Positions 1 through 8,096 are shown, counted from the first letter of the stretch. The stretch: 45,413 nt of DNA from Bacteroidales bacterium (GCA_017650305.1 JAGCFD010000040.1:1-45413), one strand, 5' to 3'. Notes: generated by a model not told the origin, from the sequence alone. Numbers and translations: made by a program.

Positions 1-22
1 CGGCAAACGTGAACAAAAATGC
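1..22 (+). repeat. 22-nt terminal direct repeat, left copy
   Basis: Positions 1-22 are identical to positions 45379-45400 in the same orientation. The flanking bases differ after the repeat (CGGCC on the left, AGCGT on the right), so this is a dispersed repeat, not a circularisation overlap. Assemblies often stop inside such repeats. Confidence 0.85.
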
Positions 23-232
23 CGGCCAGAGCAAAAAGGAAACTAACTCTGATGGCTTTGCATTTTTGTAAACGCAAGCGCCTTTGCACGCCGCTGTTGG
101 AGGCCGGCCATTCACGCCGCGTCCGCACCGCATGTCGGCATGCCCGCCCGCGTGCTCTATGGGCTGGTGTCCCCCCTAAAGCACCCTAAGATTAAATGAA
201 AACGATTGGTTTTGCCGTCGGTCTCATCTTTG

Positions 233-252
233 TTGTGCCATCATGTATATAA
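233..252 (+). repeat. 20-nt dispersed element, left copy
   Basis: TTGTGCCATCATGTATATAA occurs here on the plus strand and again on the minus strand at 45178-45197. Each copy points toward the nearest gene: this one toward the FISUMP gene 105 nt downstream, the other toward the HD-domain gene. Similarity continues weakly on both sides (TCAT-TTTG before it, an AAAATT run after it). It could be a shared upstream regulatory element or part of a dispersed repeat. Confidence 0.8.
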
Positions 253-356
253 CTCCCAAAAATTTTTGTTGGCAAAGTGTAATAAAAATAGGTGTTCATT
301 CGTCTTATAGGATGTAAATATGAACCATTTCTTATTGACAACAGATTTAATCATTT

Positions 357-1775
357 ATGATGAAGAAGCTTTTACTCTCCCTTGTGATAGTTATGACCGC
401 TACGGTGTTTTACGCCCAGACGGTGTATTTGTATTTTTCGGGGCGGGATACCAGCAACCGCTATGTGCGTCTTGAACAAATCCAGGTGAAGAACCTCTCC
501 CAAGGCTGGCAGGAGACCCTCTATTGGCCTGATACCGTCCTGCAACTGCATACCACCCCCGGACCCAATGGCGTGGAAACCTGGCAGGCTGCCGAGCCTC
601 TCCACTGGTCTTGCAGTCCCAACCCGTGCCAAGGAAACGTCCTGACAACCCTACGTGTGCAGGAGGCCGGCGATGTGACAATTGATATCACGGATATGAC
701 GGGGCGTGTCGTAGAGTCTTCTCGTATGACATCCGTTCTTCCCGGATCCCACCAGTTGGACATGACGTTTGCTGCGGCAGGCATCTATTTTCTCATAGCA
801 AAGCAGAACGGCAAATCTGCATCTGTCAAGATTGTAAACCAGGGAAATGGGGGAAAGAATGGAATCAAATACCATGGCCTCTCTTCTCAAGAAGATCTTG
901 ACGGCTTGTCACCCAAGGGCAATTCCTACCAACCGTTCCATCAAGGGGACCAGATGGAATATATCGGTTATGCCACCATCAACGGATCTGACGTAATATC
1001 TTTGAGTCTGGTGCAGGAACAGAGTAGTACACAGTTTATCAAGCTTTATTTTGCTTTCCCGCAAGGGATTAATGACGGCCTTCCTTGTAAGCGACTCCCG
1101 TATGTGTATGACTACGACGGCAATGTTTACAACACGGTCCAGATCGGCAACCAATGCTGGACGAAAGAAAATCTCCGCTCTGTCAGATACACTGACGGAA
1201 CGATGATCCCTTTGGGAGTTGACGGCAGCAATACAGACGCTTACCGTTATTATCCCAACAATGACAGTGCCAATGTGGCGCTCTTTGGCTATTTCTACAA
1301 CTGGCCTGCCGTGATGCACGGCGCCAACGGGAGCGACAGCAATCCTTCGGGCGTGCAAGGTATTTGTCCAGAGGGCTGGCATGTGCCCAGTATAGCGGAA
1401 TGGCAACAACTGGACAACTATGTGCGAAGCCAGAGCCAATACTTCTGCAACAACAACTCTTACAATACTGCCAAAGCATGGGCTTCCACAAATTATTGGA
1501 ATTTCGCAAGTTGGTCTTGCGCCCCAGGCAACAACCCTTCCACCAATAATGCCACTGGTTTTTCGATATTACCAGCGGGTGTTTACAATTATTATACCAC
1601 TGCGTCATATTCACCACCTGGAAGTGAGTCAATGTTATGGAGCACCACTTTAGGATGCCAAGCCAATGGCCCCAGTGCCCAATCTGTAGTGGTGTTTAAT
1701 GGCAATTCAGCTCCCGGCATTGACATCGTCTCCGATCGCAAGAGCGGCTTCTCGGTCCGCTGCATCCTGGATTGA
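357..1775 (+). CDS. Secreted FISUMP-domain protein with internal T9SS-tail-like module
   Basis: Exported protein of 472 aa with a signal peptide (about residues 1-21, ending FYAQ). Residues about 85-160 resemble a type A T9SS sorting tail (SPNPCQGN, then DITDMTGRVV, then AGIYFLIAKQNGKSASVKIV). Residues about 254-472 form a FISUMP domain, with DYDGNVYNTVQIGNQCW, GICPEGWHVPS and a closing GFSVRC. The sorting-like module is internal, which is odd because sorting tails act at the C-terminus; here it may be an ordinary beta-sandwich. A close paralogue lies at 34881-36278. The molecular function of FISUMP proteins is unknown; a cell-surface or secreted location is inferred. The start could be either of two adjacent ATGs (357 or 360). 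Confidence 0.88.
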   Translation: MMKKLLLSLVIVMTATVFYAQTVYLYFSGRDTSNRYVRLEQIQVKNLSQGWQETLYWPDTVLQLHTTPGPNGVETWQAAEPLHWSCSPNPCQGNVLTTLRVQEAGDVTIDITDMTGRVVESSRMTSVLPGSHQLDMTFAAAGIYFLIAKQNGKSASVKIVNQGNGGKNGIKYHGLSSQEDLDGLSPKGNSYQPFHQGDQMEYIGYATINGSDVISLSLVQEQSSTQFIKLYFAFPQGINDGLPCKRLPYVYDYDGNVYNTVQIGNQCWTKENLRSVRYTDGTMIPLGVDGSNTDAYRYYPNNDSANVALFGYFYNWPAVMHGANGSDSNPSGVQGICPEGWHVPSIAEWQQLDNYVRSQSQYFCNNNSYNTAKAWASTNYWNFASWSCAPGNNPSTNNATGFSILPAGVYNYYTTASYSPPGSESMLWSTTLGCQANGPSAQSVVVFNGNSAPGIDIVSDRKSGFSVRCILD

Positions 1776-1808
1776 GATTTTTCTTCCAGCAGACATCCAT
1801 AAAATAAT

Positions 1809-1816
1809 TATATTTG
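1809..1816 (+). promoter_or_regulatory. Possible -7 promoter element (TATATTTG)
   Basis: The sequence matches the Bacteroidota -7 consensus TAnnTTTG and lies 80 nt upstream of the peptidase gene at 1896. No good TTTG -33 box sits 19-21 nt upstream, and the motif abuts a terminator-like hairpin, so support is moderate. Confidence 0.4.
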
Positions 1817-1817
1817 C

Positions 1818-1858
1818 AGCCTCTATGGTATGATGGGAAAAATGCATCCATAGAGGCT
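1818..1858 (+). terminator. Hairpin after FISUMP gene
   Basis: Perfect 11-bp inverted repeat, AGCCTCTATGG (1818-1828) and CCATAGAGGCT (1848-1858), followed by CTTTCTTTG. It lies between the FISUMP stop and the next start. Probable factor-independent terminator, although the U-tract is interrupted and the 19-nt loop is long. Confidence 0.6.
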
Positions 1859-1895
1859 CTTTCTTTGTTTATTATTCATTCAAAATAAGATTCTT

Positions 1896-3545
1896 ATGAA
1901 AAAATCAATTACTATGGTTATCCTGCTTGGCGGCATCCTGCTGATGTCAACGCAATGTAGCAAGAAAAAAACAGATCCCGTCACGGGCGAGAAGATCAGC
2001 GAGATGCAGCAGAAGGTGGAGGAGTACGCCTACTTTGACCTCACCACCGACATCTCAAAACTGAGCGAAAACGACAAACAGCTGCTCCCCATCTTCTTCG
2101 AGATCGGAGAGATCATGGACGAGCTGTTCTGGGAGCAGACCTTCGGCGACAAGTCCATCCTGGACACCATCAGCGACCCATGGGTCAAAGACTATGCCAT
2201 GATCAACTATGGCGCTTGGGACCGTCTGCGTGGCAACAAACCTTTCATCTCCGGCTATGGCGAGAAGCCCGTCACCGCCAACTACTATCCCCACGACATC
2301 ACGAAAGAGGAGTTCGAGGCCTACGACGACCCCAACAAGAACTCCCACTATACGGTGCTGGTGCGAGACGAGAACAACAACTTGAAAACCCTCTGGTATC
2401 ACGAGATGTACAAGGATAAAATCGACAAGGTGTGCAAACTGCTCGACAAGGCTATCTCCATCGCCGACAACAAATCCATGAAGAAATATCTCACAGAACG
2501 CAAGAAAGCCCTTCTGACCGACGACTACTACAAATCAGACCTCGCCTGGATGGACATGAAAGACACCAAACTGGACTTCGTGTTCGGTCCTATCGAGAAC
2601 TATGACGATGAGCTTAACAGCGTGAAGACCTCCTACGAGGCATTTGTGCTGGTGAAAGACGAAGAGGAGAGTGGCAAGTTGGACAAGTTTGTCGCCATGT
2701 TGCCGCAGCTGCAGAAAGAACTGCCATGCGAGCCCCAACACAAGAAAAACTACGTGCCGGGCACCTCTTCCGACATGAACATCTATGATGTCATCTTCTA
2801 CGGTGGCGACTGCAATGCGGCTGGCAAGACCATCGCCATCAACCTGCCGAATGACGACAAGATCCAGGAGGAAAAAGGCTCCCGCCGCTTCCAGCTGCGC
2901 AACGCCATGCAGGCCAAGTTCGACAAGATCATGAAGCCCATCGGCGAGATTGTGATCGAACCGTCTGAGCAAAACCACATCACCTTCGATGCCTTCTTCT
3001 GGAATGTGACTTTCCATGAGGTGGCCCACGGCTTAGGCGTTAAACAGACCATCAACGACAAAGGCTCTGTGGACGAGGCCATGCAGACCGAGAACACCAG
3101 CTGGGAAGAGGCCAAGGCCGACATCATCGGACTCTACCTTGTCTGCAATTTGATTGACAAAGGCGAAATCACCGACATCTCCGTGGAGGATGCCATCACC
3201 ACCTACATCGTGGGATTGCTCCGCTCTGTCAGATTCGGCGCCAAAGAGGCCCACGGCATCGCCAATATGATGTGCTACAACTATCTGGAAGAGAACGGCG
3301 CCTTCAAACGCACCGGCAACGGGACCTATCACATCGACTACGACAAAGCCCGTGAGGCTATGAACAGTTGGATTGCCCTCATTCTGAAGACTCAAGCTGA
3401 AGGTGACTTTGAATTTGCCCAACAGTTCAGCAAGAAACATGGTACCGTTGGCAGCAATCTCCAAAAGGATCTCGACCGTATCAACAAAGCCGGCATCCCA
3501 AGAGACATCCGCTTCAATCAAGGCTTGAATATTATTGGCTTATAA
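1896..3545 (+). CDS. M49-like (dipeptidyl-peptidase III-related) zinc peptidase lipoprotein
   Basis: Protein of 549 aa with an N-terminal hydrophobic segment ending MSTQC (about residue 21), a probable lipoprotein signal, so it likely acts in the periplasm or on a membrane surface. The putative zinc site is HEVAH at residues 374-378, with a downstream EEAKAD at about 404-409. This pairing recalls DPP III (HExxGH followed by EECRAE), but the first motif is one residue shorter, giving a plain HExxH. At about 550 aa it is shorter than classical DPP III of about 675-700 aa. Expected activity is cleavage of peptides. It is flanked by hairpins on both sides, so it is probably transcribed alone. The peptidase call is firm; the exact family is inferred. 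Confidence 0.75.
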   Translation: MKKSITMVILLGGILLMSTQCSKKKTDPVTGEKISEMQQKVEEYAYFDLTTDISKLSENDKQLLPIFFEIGEIMDELFWEQTFGDKSILDTISDPWVKDYAMINYGAWDRLRGNKPFISGYGEKPVTANYYPHDITKEEFEAYDDPNKNSHYTVLVRDENNNLKTLWYHEMYKDKIDKVCKLLDKAISIADNKSMKKYLTERKKALLTDDYYKSDLAWMDMKDTKLDFVFGPIENYDDELNSVKTSYEAFVLVKDEEESGKLDKFVAMLPQLQKELPCEPQHKKNYVPGTSSDMNIYDVIFYGGDCNAAGKTIAINLPNDDKIQEEKGSRRFQLRNAMQAKFDKIMKPIGEIVIEPSEQNHITFDAFFWNVTFHEVAHGLGVKQTINDKGSVDEAMQTENTSWEEAKADIIGLYLVCNLIDKGEITDISVEDAITTYIVGLLRSVRFGAKEAHGIANMMCYNYLEENGAFKRTGNGTYHIDYDKAREAMNSWIALILKTQAEGDFEFAQQFSKKHGTVGSNLQKDLDRINKAGIPRDIRFNQGLNIIGL

Positions 3546-3563
3546 TAAATTGCATTTATCTTG

Positions 3564-3591
3564 GTAGAGACGGCTTGCAAACCGTCTCTAC
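3564..3591 (+). terminator. Perfect palindromic hairpin after the M49-like gene
   Basis: The 10-bp stem GTAGAGACGG (3564-3573) pairs with CCGTCTCTAC (3582-3591) around an 8-nt loop, followed by an AT-rich ATATTTTAT. It probably terminates the upstream gene. From memory, GTAGAGACG-type palindromes are frequent intergenic repeats in Bacteroidota, so this may be a dispersed palindrome doing double duty. Confidence 0.65.
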
Positions 3592-3605
3592 ATATTTTAT
3601 AATAG

Positions 3606-4697
3606 ATGTATCTCAAGAACATACAACTCTCCAACTTCAAAAGCTACGAGGAGGCTGAATTCTCATTTAACGAGAACGTGAATGCCATTGTAGGCAAAAA
3701 CGGCAGCGGGAAAACCAATCTCCTCGACGCTATCTATTACCTCTCGTTCTGCAAAAGCTATTTTTCGGCACAAGACATATTCTCTGTGCGTTTCAACACG
3801 GACTTTTTCGCTATCCATGGCACCTTCTGCCAGCGGGAGACGGACAACAGCGCATTGATAAGCTGCACCTACCGAAATGGGCATAAGTCTATGAGAGCAA
3901 ACAAGAAAGAGTACCCGCGTCTCAGTGCCCATATCGGTCAGTATCCCGTGGTGATGGTTTCCCCGTATGATAGCGAGATCATCCATGGCGGCAGCGAGGT
4001 GCGCCGCAAGTTCTTCGATGCCGTCATTTCTCAGTTCGACTCAGAATACCTGCAGCAACTGATTTCCTATCGCAAACTTCTCCAGCAACGAAACACGCTG
4101 CTCAAACAGATGCAGGAGAACCGTCATTTTGAGGACACTCTGCTTACCATCTTCGACGAGCAGATGAGTCCCCTGGGACAAGCCATCTATGAATGCCGCC
4201 GAGATTTCATCTCACAAATACAACACATCTTTCAGAAACACTATGCACAACTCTCCAAAGAGGCAGAACGAGTGGAAATCATCTATCAATCAGGACTTTC
4301 AGAGTTCTCTTTCGACACTGGCATCCGACAGAACCTCTCTTTGGATGCTAAAACCGGATTCTCCAATTTTGGTGTTCATAAAGACGAATACCTATTCCTG
4401 ATTAACGGACAACCGGTCAAACGCTTCGGTTCGCAAGGACAACAAAAATCATTTTCCTTGGCCATGCGCCTGGCACAATTTGACTATAGCTACGAGAAAA
4501 AACAGATCAAACCTATCCTTTTGTTAGATGATATATTTGACAAATTGGACAGGGTCCGTATTGCTGAACTGCTCAACATGGTAGGAAATGATCACTTCGG
4601 GCAGGTTTTCATCTCCGACACTGACGAACATCGGGTGCACCAGATCTTAGACGAACACATTATCGCACATCAAATCATCGAAATCACACGGCCGTAA
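3606..4697 (+). CDS. recF: DNA replication and repair protein RecF
   Basis: Cytoplasmic SMC-like ATPase of 363 aa, normal RecF length. With RecO and RecR it helps load RecA at single-strand gaps. Walker A is GKNGSGKT at residues 30-37. The ABC-type signature FGSQGQQKS is at about 274-282. Walker B ILLLDDIFDKLD is at about 304-315. The opening MYLKNIQLSNFKSY is typical of the family. It does not sit next to dnaA or dnaN, in contrast to many bacteria. A hairpin lies immediately upstream, so it is probably transcribed from its own, unseen promoter. Confidence 0.97.
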   Translation: MYLKNIQLSNFKSYEEAEFSFNENVNAIVGKNGSGKTNLLDAIYYLSFCKSYFSAQDIFSVRFNTDFFAIHGTFCQRETDNSALISCTYRNGHKSMRANKKEYPRLSAHIGQYPVVMVSPYDSEIIHGGSEVRRKFFDAVISQFDSEYLQQLISYRKLLQQRNTLLKQMQENRHFEDTLLTIFDEQMSPLGQAIYECRRDFISQIQHIFQKHYAQLSKEAERVEIIYQSGLSEFSFDTGIRQNLSLDAKTGFSNFGVHKDEYLFLINGQPVKRFGSQGQQKSFSLAMRLAQFDYSYEKKQIKPILLLDDIFDKLDRVRIAELLNMVGNDHFGQVFISDTDEHRVHQILDEHIIAHQIIEITRP

Positions 4698-4711
4698 AGT
4701 GGAGTAGGGGA

Positions 4712-4755
4712 GCCACCCTAAAAAAAGAGTTTGGTGGCATTGAAATCTCTTTTTT
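4712..4755 (+). terminator. Terminator region after recF
   Basis: Two mutually exclusive hairpins can form. GCCACC (4712-4717) can pair with GGTGGC (4733-4738). Alternatively AAAAAAGAG (4721-4729) can pair with CTCTTTTTT (4747-4755), leading into an uninterrupted T-run to 4757. The second resembles a factor-independent terminator. Confidence 0.6.
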
Positions 4756-4759
4756 TTAT

Positions 4760-4767
4760 TATTTTTG
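4760..4767 (+). promoter_or_regulatory. -7 promoter element (TATTTTTG)
   Basis: Exact TAnnTTTG match, 20 nt before the ATG at 4787. A TTG at 4740-4742 gives a 17-nt spacer, slightly short. It directly follows the recF terminator, consistent with a new transcription unit. Confidence 0.6.
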
Positions 4768-4786
4768 CATCTCAATTTTTAGAAAA

Positions 4787-5809
4787 ATGAAACGTACCGG
4801 TTTAATTATTCTCTTCACATTGCTGATATGGGGTTTGACACAAGCCCAAAGTATTCAAAATAGAGTCAACATTGGCTTCTATAATGTTGAGAATCTGTTT
4901 GATACAATCAACGACCCTAATAAAAACGACGAGCAATTCCTGCCTGAAGGTGATTATCAATGGACATCGGAGAAATATCTTCTCAAGTTGAAGATGCTCT
5001 CGCAAGTCATCTCTGATATGGCACAGATGCCTGGAGGTTTGGCTATATTGGGTGTCTCCGAGGTTGAAAACGAGTCTGTTCTGCGTGATTTGATTGCCAC
5101 AGAACTTCTGGCTCCTTACAAATTGGAGGTCTGCCACCACGAATCTCCGGACAGAAGAGGTGTTGACGTGTCGTTTATTTACAACCCAAGTCGCTTCAAA
5201 GTGCTCTCCACCAAAGCTTTTCCGCTCATATTTCCAGAGAATCCCGATTTCATCACCCGTGACCAATGGCTGATGACGGGAATTCTTGATGGCGAGGACA
5301 CGCTTCACGTGATTGTCAACCACTGGCCTTCCAAGAGTGGCGGCGAGAAGAGGTCTCTTCCGTATAGATTAGGCGCCGGCAAACTGGCCAGATATATCGC
5401 AGACTCCATTATGAATGCATCTCCCAATGCCAAAATCGTCATCATGGGTGACTTGAATGACAATCCGAATTCCAAGAGCCTGATGGAGTGCCTGCGTACC
5501 AGAACCAACACCAAAGACCTTGCGCCAAACGATCTCTATAACCCTATGTGGCAAATGTATCGAAATGGGGTAGGGTCCTACGCATACCGCGACTCCTGGG
5601 AACTGATCGACAATATTATTGTTTCAGCCGGATTGGTAAACCCTGTCCGTGGCGGTTATAAGTTTTTCATGGCTCACATTTTCCGCAAAGACTATTTGCT
5701 CACTAAATCAGGATCTTACACCAACTATCCGTGGCGTATGTATGCCGGCGGCATCTACCAAGGAGGCTACAGCGACCACTTGCCCGTATATATCACATTG
5801 ACTAAGTAA
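4787..5809 (+). CDS. Secreted endonuclease/exonuclease/phosphatase-family protein
   Basis: Protein of 340 aa with a signal peptide (about residues 1-21, ending LTQAQ), so likely periplasmic or outside the cell. The EEP-fold metal-dependent phosphodiesterase motifs are present in order: FYNVENLFD near 32, GVSEVEN near 89, RRGVDVSFIYN near 125, VNHWPSKSGGEKRS near 177, GDLNDNP near 221 and a closing SDHLPV near 329. These supply the metal-binding Glu and Asp and the catalytic His residues. The substrate could be nucleic acid, phospholipid or another phosphodiester and cannot be read from the sequence. It has its own promoter-like motif upstream, and the mannosyltransferase gene follows after 38 nt. 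Confidence 0.88.
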   Translation: MKRTGLIILFTLLIWGLTQAQSIQNRVNIGFYNVENLFDTINDPNKNDEQFLPEGDYQWTSEKYLLKLKMLSQVISDMAQMPGGLAILGVSEVENESVLRDLIATELLAPYKLEVCHHESPDRRGVDVSFIYNPSRFKVLSTKAFPLIFPENPDFITRDQWLMTGILDGEDTLHVIVNHWPSKSGGEKRSLPYRLGAGKLARYIADSIMNASPNAKIVIMGDLNDNPNSKSLMECLRTRTNTKDLAPNDLYNPMWQMYRNGVGSYAYRDSWELIDNIIVSAGLVNPVRGGYKFFMAHIFRKDYLLTKSGSYTNYPWRMYAGGIYQGGYSDHLPVYITLTK

Positions 5810-5847
5810 CTGACAACTATAAAAACTAACAGATAATAAGAAAAACT

Positions 5848-6597
5848 ATGGATAAAAGACTGGTTATTATTCCTACATACAAGGAAAAGGAGAATATAGA
5901 GAATATCATTCGCGCCATCTATAAAGAGATTGACGTGCATATTTTGATAATCGACGACAACTCGCCTGATGGAACTGCCGACATCGTGAAGACACTCATG
6001 CAGGAGTTTCCAGACAGACTCTTTCTGGAACAACGTACCGGCAAATTAGGCCTGGGGACCGCTTATATACATGGTTTCAAGTGGGGTTTGGCCCGCAATT
6101 ACGACTTTATCTTTGAGATGGACGCCGACTTCAGCCACGATCCCGCTGATTTACAGCGACTTTACAATGCCTGCGTAGAGCAAAATGCCGATTTGGCCAT
6201 CGGATCACGCTATTGCAAAGGGGTTAACGTCTTGAATTGGCCCATGGGACGCCTGCTGATGTCTTATTATGGCTCTATGTATGTGAGAATCATGCTCGGC
6301 ATGCCCATCATGGATACCACGGCTGGTTTCAAATGCTACAGAGCGTCCGCATTACGGTGTGTGGATTTTGACAAGATCAAACATATTGGATATGGTTTCC
6401 AAATCGAGATGAAATTCAATATGTACAAATTGAAATACAAAGTCGTGGAAGTACCGATCATTTTCAAAGACCGTGAAGCGGGCATTTCCAAGATGAGTTC
6501 CGGCATTTTCAAAGAAGCTATCTTCGGCGTCATCGGTTTGCGTATTCGCAGCTGGTTCCGCAAATGGGAACGCGTGGAACATACATACGAAGCCTAA
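5848..6597 (+). CDS. Polyprenol-monophosphate mannosyltransferase (GT2, DPM1-like)
   Basis: GT2 enzyme of 249 aa of the dolichol-phosphate-mannose-synthase type, expected to transfer mannose from GDP-mannose to a polyprenyl phosphate at the cytoplasmic face. The start VIIPTYKEKENI, then IIDDNSPDGTAD and the metal-binding EMDADFSHDP, are diagnostic. GSRYCKGV and DTTAGFKCYR complete the family pattern. There is no C-terminal membrane domain, as in the short soluble DPM1 form. It lies 38 nt behind the EEP-family gene and may be cotranscribed with it. The product could feed protein O-mannosylation or surface glycan assembly; which one is not evident here. Confidence 0.9.
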   Translation: MDKRLVIIPTYKEKENIENIIRAIYKEIDVHILIIDDNSPDGTADIVKTLMQEFPDRLFLEQRTGKLGLGTAYIHGFKWGLARNYDFIFEMDADFSHDPADLQRLYNACVEQNADLAIGSRYCKGVNVLNWPMGRLLMSYYGSMYVRIMLGMPIMDTTAGFKCYRASALRCVDFDKIKHIGYGFQIEMKFNMYKLKYKVVEVPIIFKDREAGISKMSSGIFKEAIFGVIGLRIRSWFRKWERVEHTYEA

Positions 6598-6875
6598 TAA
6601 TTATTCTGACAAGTTGATTTGTTCGGAACTAATGGTACTCACTGAGAGATTTTTTTTAAAATCATTTCTGTATTCAGCATCTTAGAGTAGTGTGAAAGTC
6701 GTCGGTACAGAACAAATCCGCTTGTTCTTATTCTGCTCCCCGAACTCTATTTAACATAATATAAATTATCGGACAAATCAATATATAGGTACGCAGAAAT
6801 TGATATCGCCCTGAGAATTGAATATTCGGACGATTTTGACCAGTCGGTCACTAAAATTCAAAGTCAAAGTTCAAG
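6598..6875. other. Intergenic region between convergent mannosyltransferase and tgt
   Basis: AT-rich stretch of 278 nt with no gene. The only structure noted is a 7-bp inverted repeat, AGAACAA (6709-6715) with TTGTTCT (6722-6728), without a good T-run on either strand. A T8 tract at about 6649-6656 follows a weak CTC/GAG hairpin and could end the plus-strand transcript. Confidence 0.4.
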
Positions 6876-8009
6876 TTACAGTCGCTGCGATATCTTCGGG
6901 AGAATTTCATTTTTCCAGGATGCAAACGTTCCCTCGAGGATTTTCTTACGGGCTGTCTGAACGAGATCCAGATAGAAATGCAAATTATGGATGCTTCCGA
7001 TCATCGGTCCGAGCATTTCATCAGCGACGTATAGATGGCGCAGATATGCGCGTGTGTATTGCTGGTCGGCGAAAAGATCGCTGTTGGCATCGATCGGTGT
7101 GAAATCATATTTCCATTTTTCGTTGCGCATATTGAGGATGCCGTCCCAGGTGAAGATCATGCCGTTGCGGCCATTGCGAGTTGGCATCACACAGTCGAAC
7201 ATATCCACACCCAGAGCGATGTTTTCGATGATGTTGGCAGGCGTGCCGACACCCATCAGATAGCGGGGTTTATTCTCGGGGAGGGCTCTGCAACAGAGGT
7301 CTGCGATCTCGTACATCTGCTCCACGGGCTCCCCTACCGCTACCCCACCGATGGCTATTCCGTCCGGGTTCACCGAGTCGCAATACTCGGCGGATTTTAT
7401 TCTAAGATCATGATACACACCACCTTGCACAATCGGAAACAAAGTCTGCTCGTATCCATAGAGCGGTTCTGTTTCCTCCAACCGTTTCACACAGCGCTTC
7501 AGCCACTTGAATGTGGTCTCCATCGATTTTTTTGCATACTGATAATCGCATGGATACGGTATACACTCATCAAAAGCCATGATGATGTCGGCGCCTATGG
7601 CACGTTCCGTATCCATCACATTCTCAGGACTGAAGAGATGCTTGGATCCATCAATATGTGACAGGAACCACACACCTTCCTCCGGGTTGATTTTTCTGCG
7701 GTGACTCAGAGAAAACACCTGAAATCCGCCACTGTCAGTCAGAATCGGTCTGTTCCAGCCGTTGAACTTATGCAATCCCCCGACGGCCTTGAGCACATCC
7801 GTACCCGGTCTTAGATAGAGATGATACGTGTTTCCGAGAATGATCTGGGCTTTGACATCCTCATATAAATTCTTGATATGCAATGCCTTGACAGCACCGA
7901 GCGTGCCTACCGGCATAAATATGGGAGTTTCGATTTCTCCATGGGCGGTTGTGATGACACCCGCTCTAGCGTGACTTTTCTCGTCTTTTCGATTAATTAT
8001 AAACTTCAT
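6876..8009 (-). CDS. tgt: Queuine/preQ1 tRNA-guanine transglycosylase
   Basis: Exchanges guanine 34 for a queuosine precursor in GUN-anticodon tRNAs, here including the tRNA-His of this window. The ATG at 8009 gives 377 aa. A TTG 21 nt upstream is unlikely because it overlaps the promoter -7 motif. Family landmarks are MPVGTLGAVKA, TDSGGFQVFSL, IAIGGVAVGEP and GVDMFDCVMPTRNGRNG, which carries the catalytic Asp. The usual zinc site CxCxxC is absent: after TPID the sequence reads ANSDLFADQQYTRAYLRHL, with no Cys, although the later His (IHNLHFYL) remains. From memory this loss occurs in other Bacteroidota, so it need not mean inactivity. Confidence 0.95.
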   Translation of the reverse strand: MKFIINRKDEKSHARAGVITTAHGEIETPIFMPVGTLGAVKALHIKNLYEDVKAQIILGNTYHLYLRPGTDVLKAVGGLHKFNGWNRPILTDSGGFQVFSLSHRRKINPEEGVWFLSHIDGSKHLFSPENVMDTERAIGADIIMAFDECIPYPCDYQYAKKSMETTFKWLKRCVKRLEETEPLYGYEQTLFPIVQGGVYHDLRIKSAEYCDSVNPDGIAIGGVAVGEPVEQMYEIADLCCRALPENKPRYLMGVGTPANIIENIALGVDMFDCVMPTRNGRNGMIFTWDGILNMRNEKWKYDFTPIDANSDLFADQQYTRAYLRHLYVADEMLGPMIGSIHNLHFYLDLVQTARKKILEGTFASWKNEILPKISQRL

Positions 8010-8027
8010 TTTGTTAGTAAATTGCGG

Positions 8028-8035
8028 CAAAAATA
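8028..8035 (-). promoter_or_regulatory. -7 promoter element for tgt
   Basis: CAAAAATA on the plus strand is TATTTTTG on the minus strand, an exact TAnnTTTG match. It lies 19 nt upstream of the ATG at 8009 and supports that start over the upstream TTG. Confidence 0.65.
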
Positions 8036-8060
8036 CTACATTTTACGATGCAAAAAAAAT

Positions 8061-8068
8061 TATTTTTG
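8061..8068 (+). promoter_or_regulatory. -7 promoter element for the glycosyltransferase gene
   Basis: TATTTTTG, 29 nt before the ATG at 8097, back to back with the tgt promoter. It supports 8097, not 8213, as the original start of the glycosyltransferase gene. Confidence 0.6.
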
Positions 8069-8096
8069 CAATCTGAAACCTAAACCAAACCAACCT

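Larger units (their letters stand above)
1..356. other. Left-end non-coding region with repeat fragments
   Basis: No convincing gene is seen. The first half is GC-rich and holds repeat pieces that recur, inverted and in the same order, at the right end of the window: GCATTTTTGT at 60-69, GCCGCTGT at 90-97, CATGTCGGC at 131-139 and a 20-nt block at 233-252. Positions 13-22 and 60-69 form an inverted repeat. The second half is AT-rich and contains a 12-nt perfect palindrome (CAAAAATTTTTG, 257-268). It leads into the FISUMP gene at 357, but no clear TAnnTTTG promoter is visible. Confidence 0.6.
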
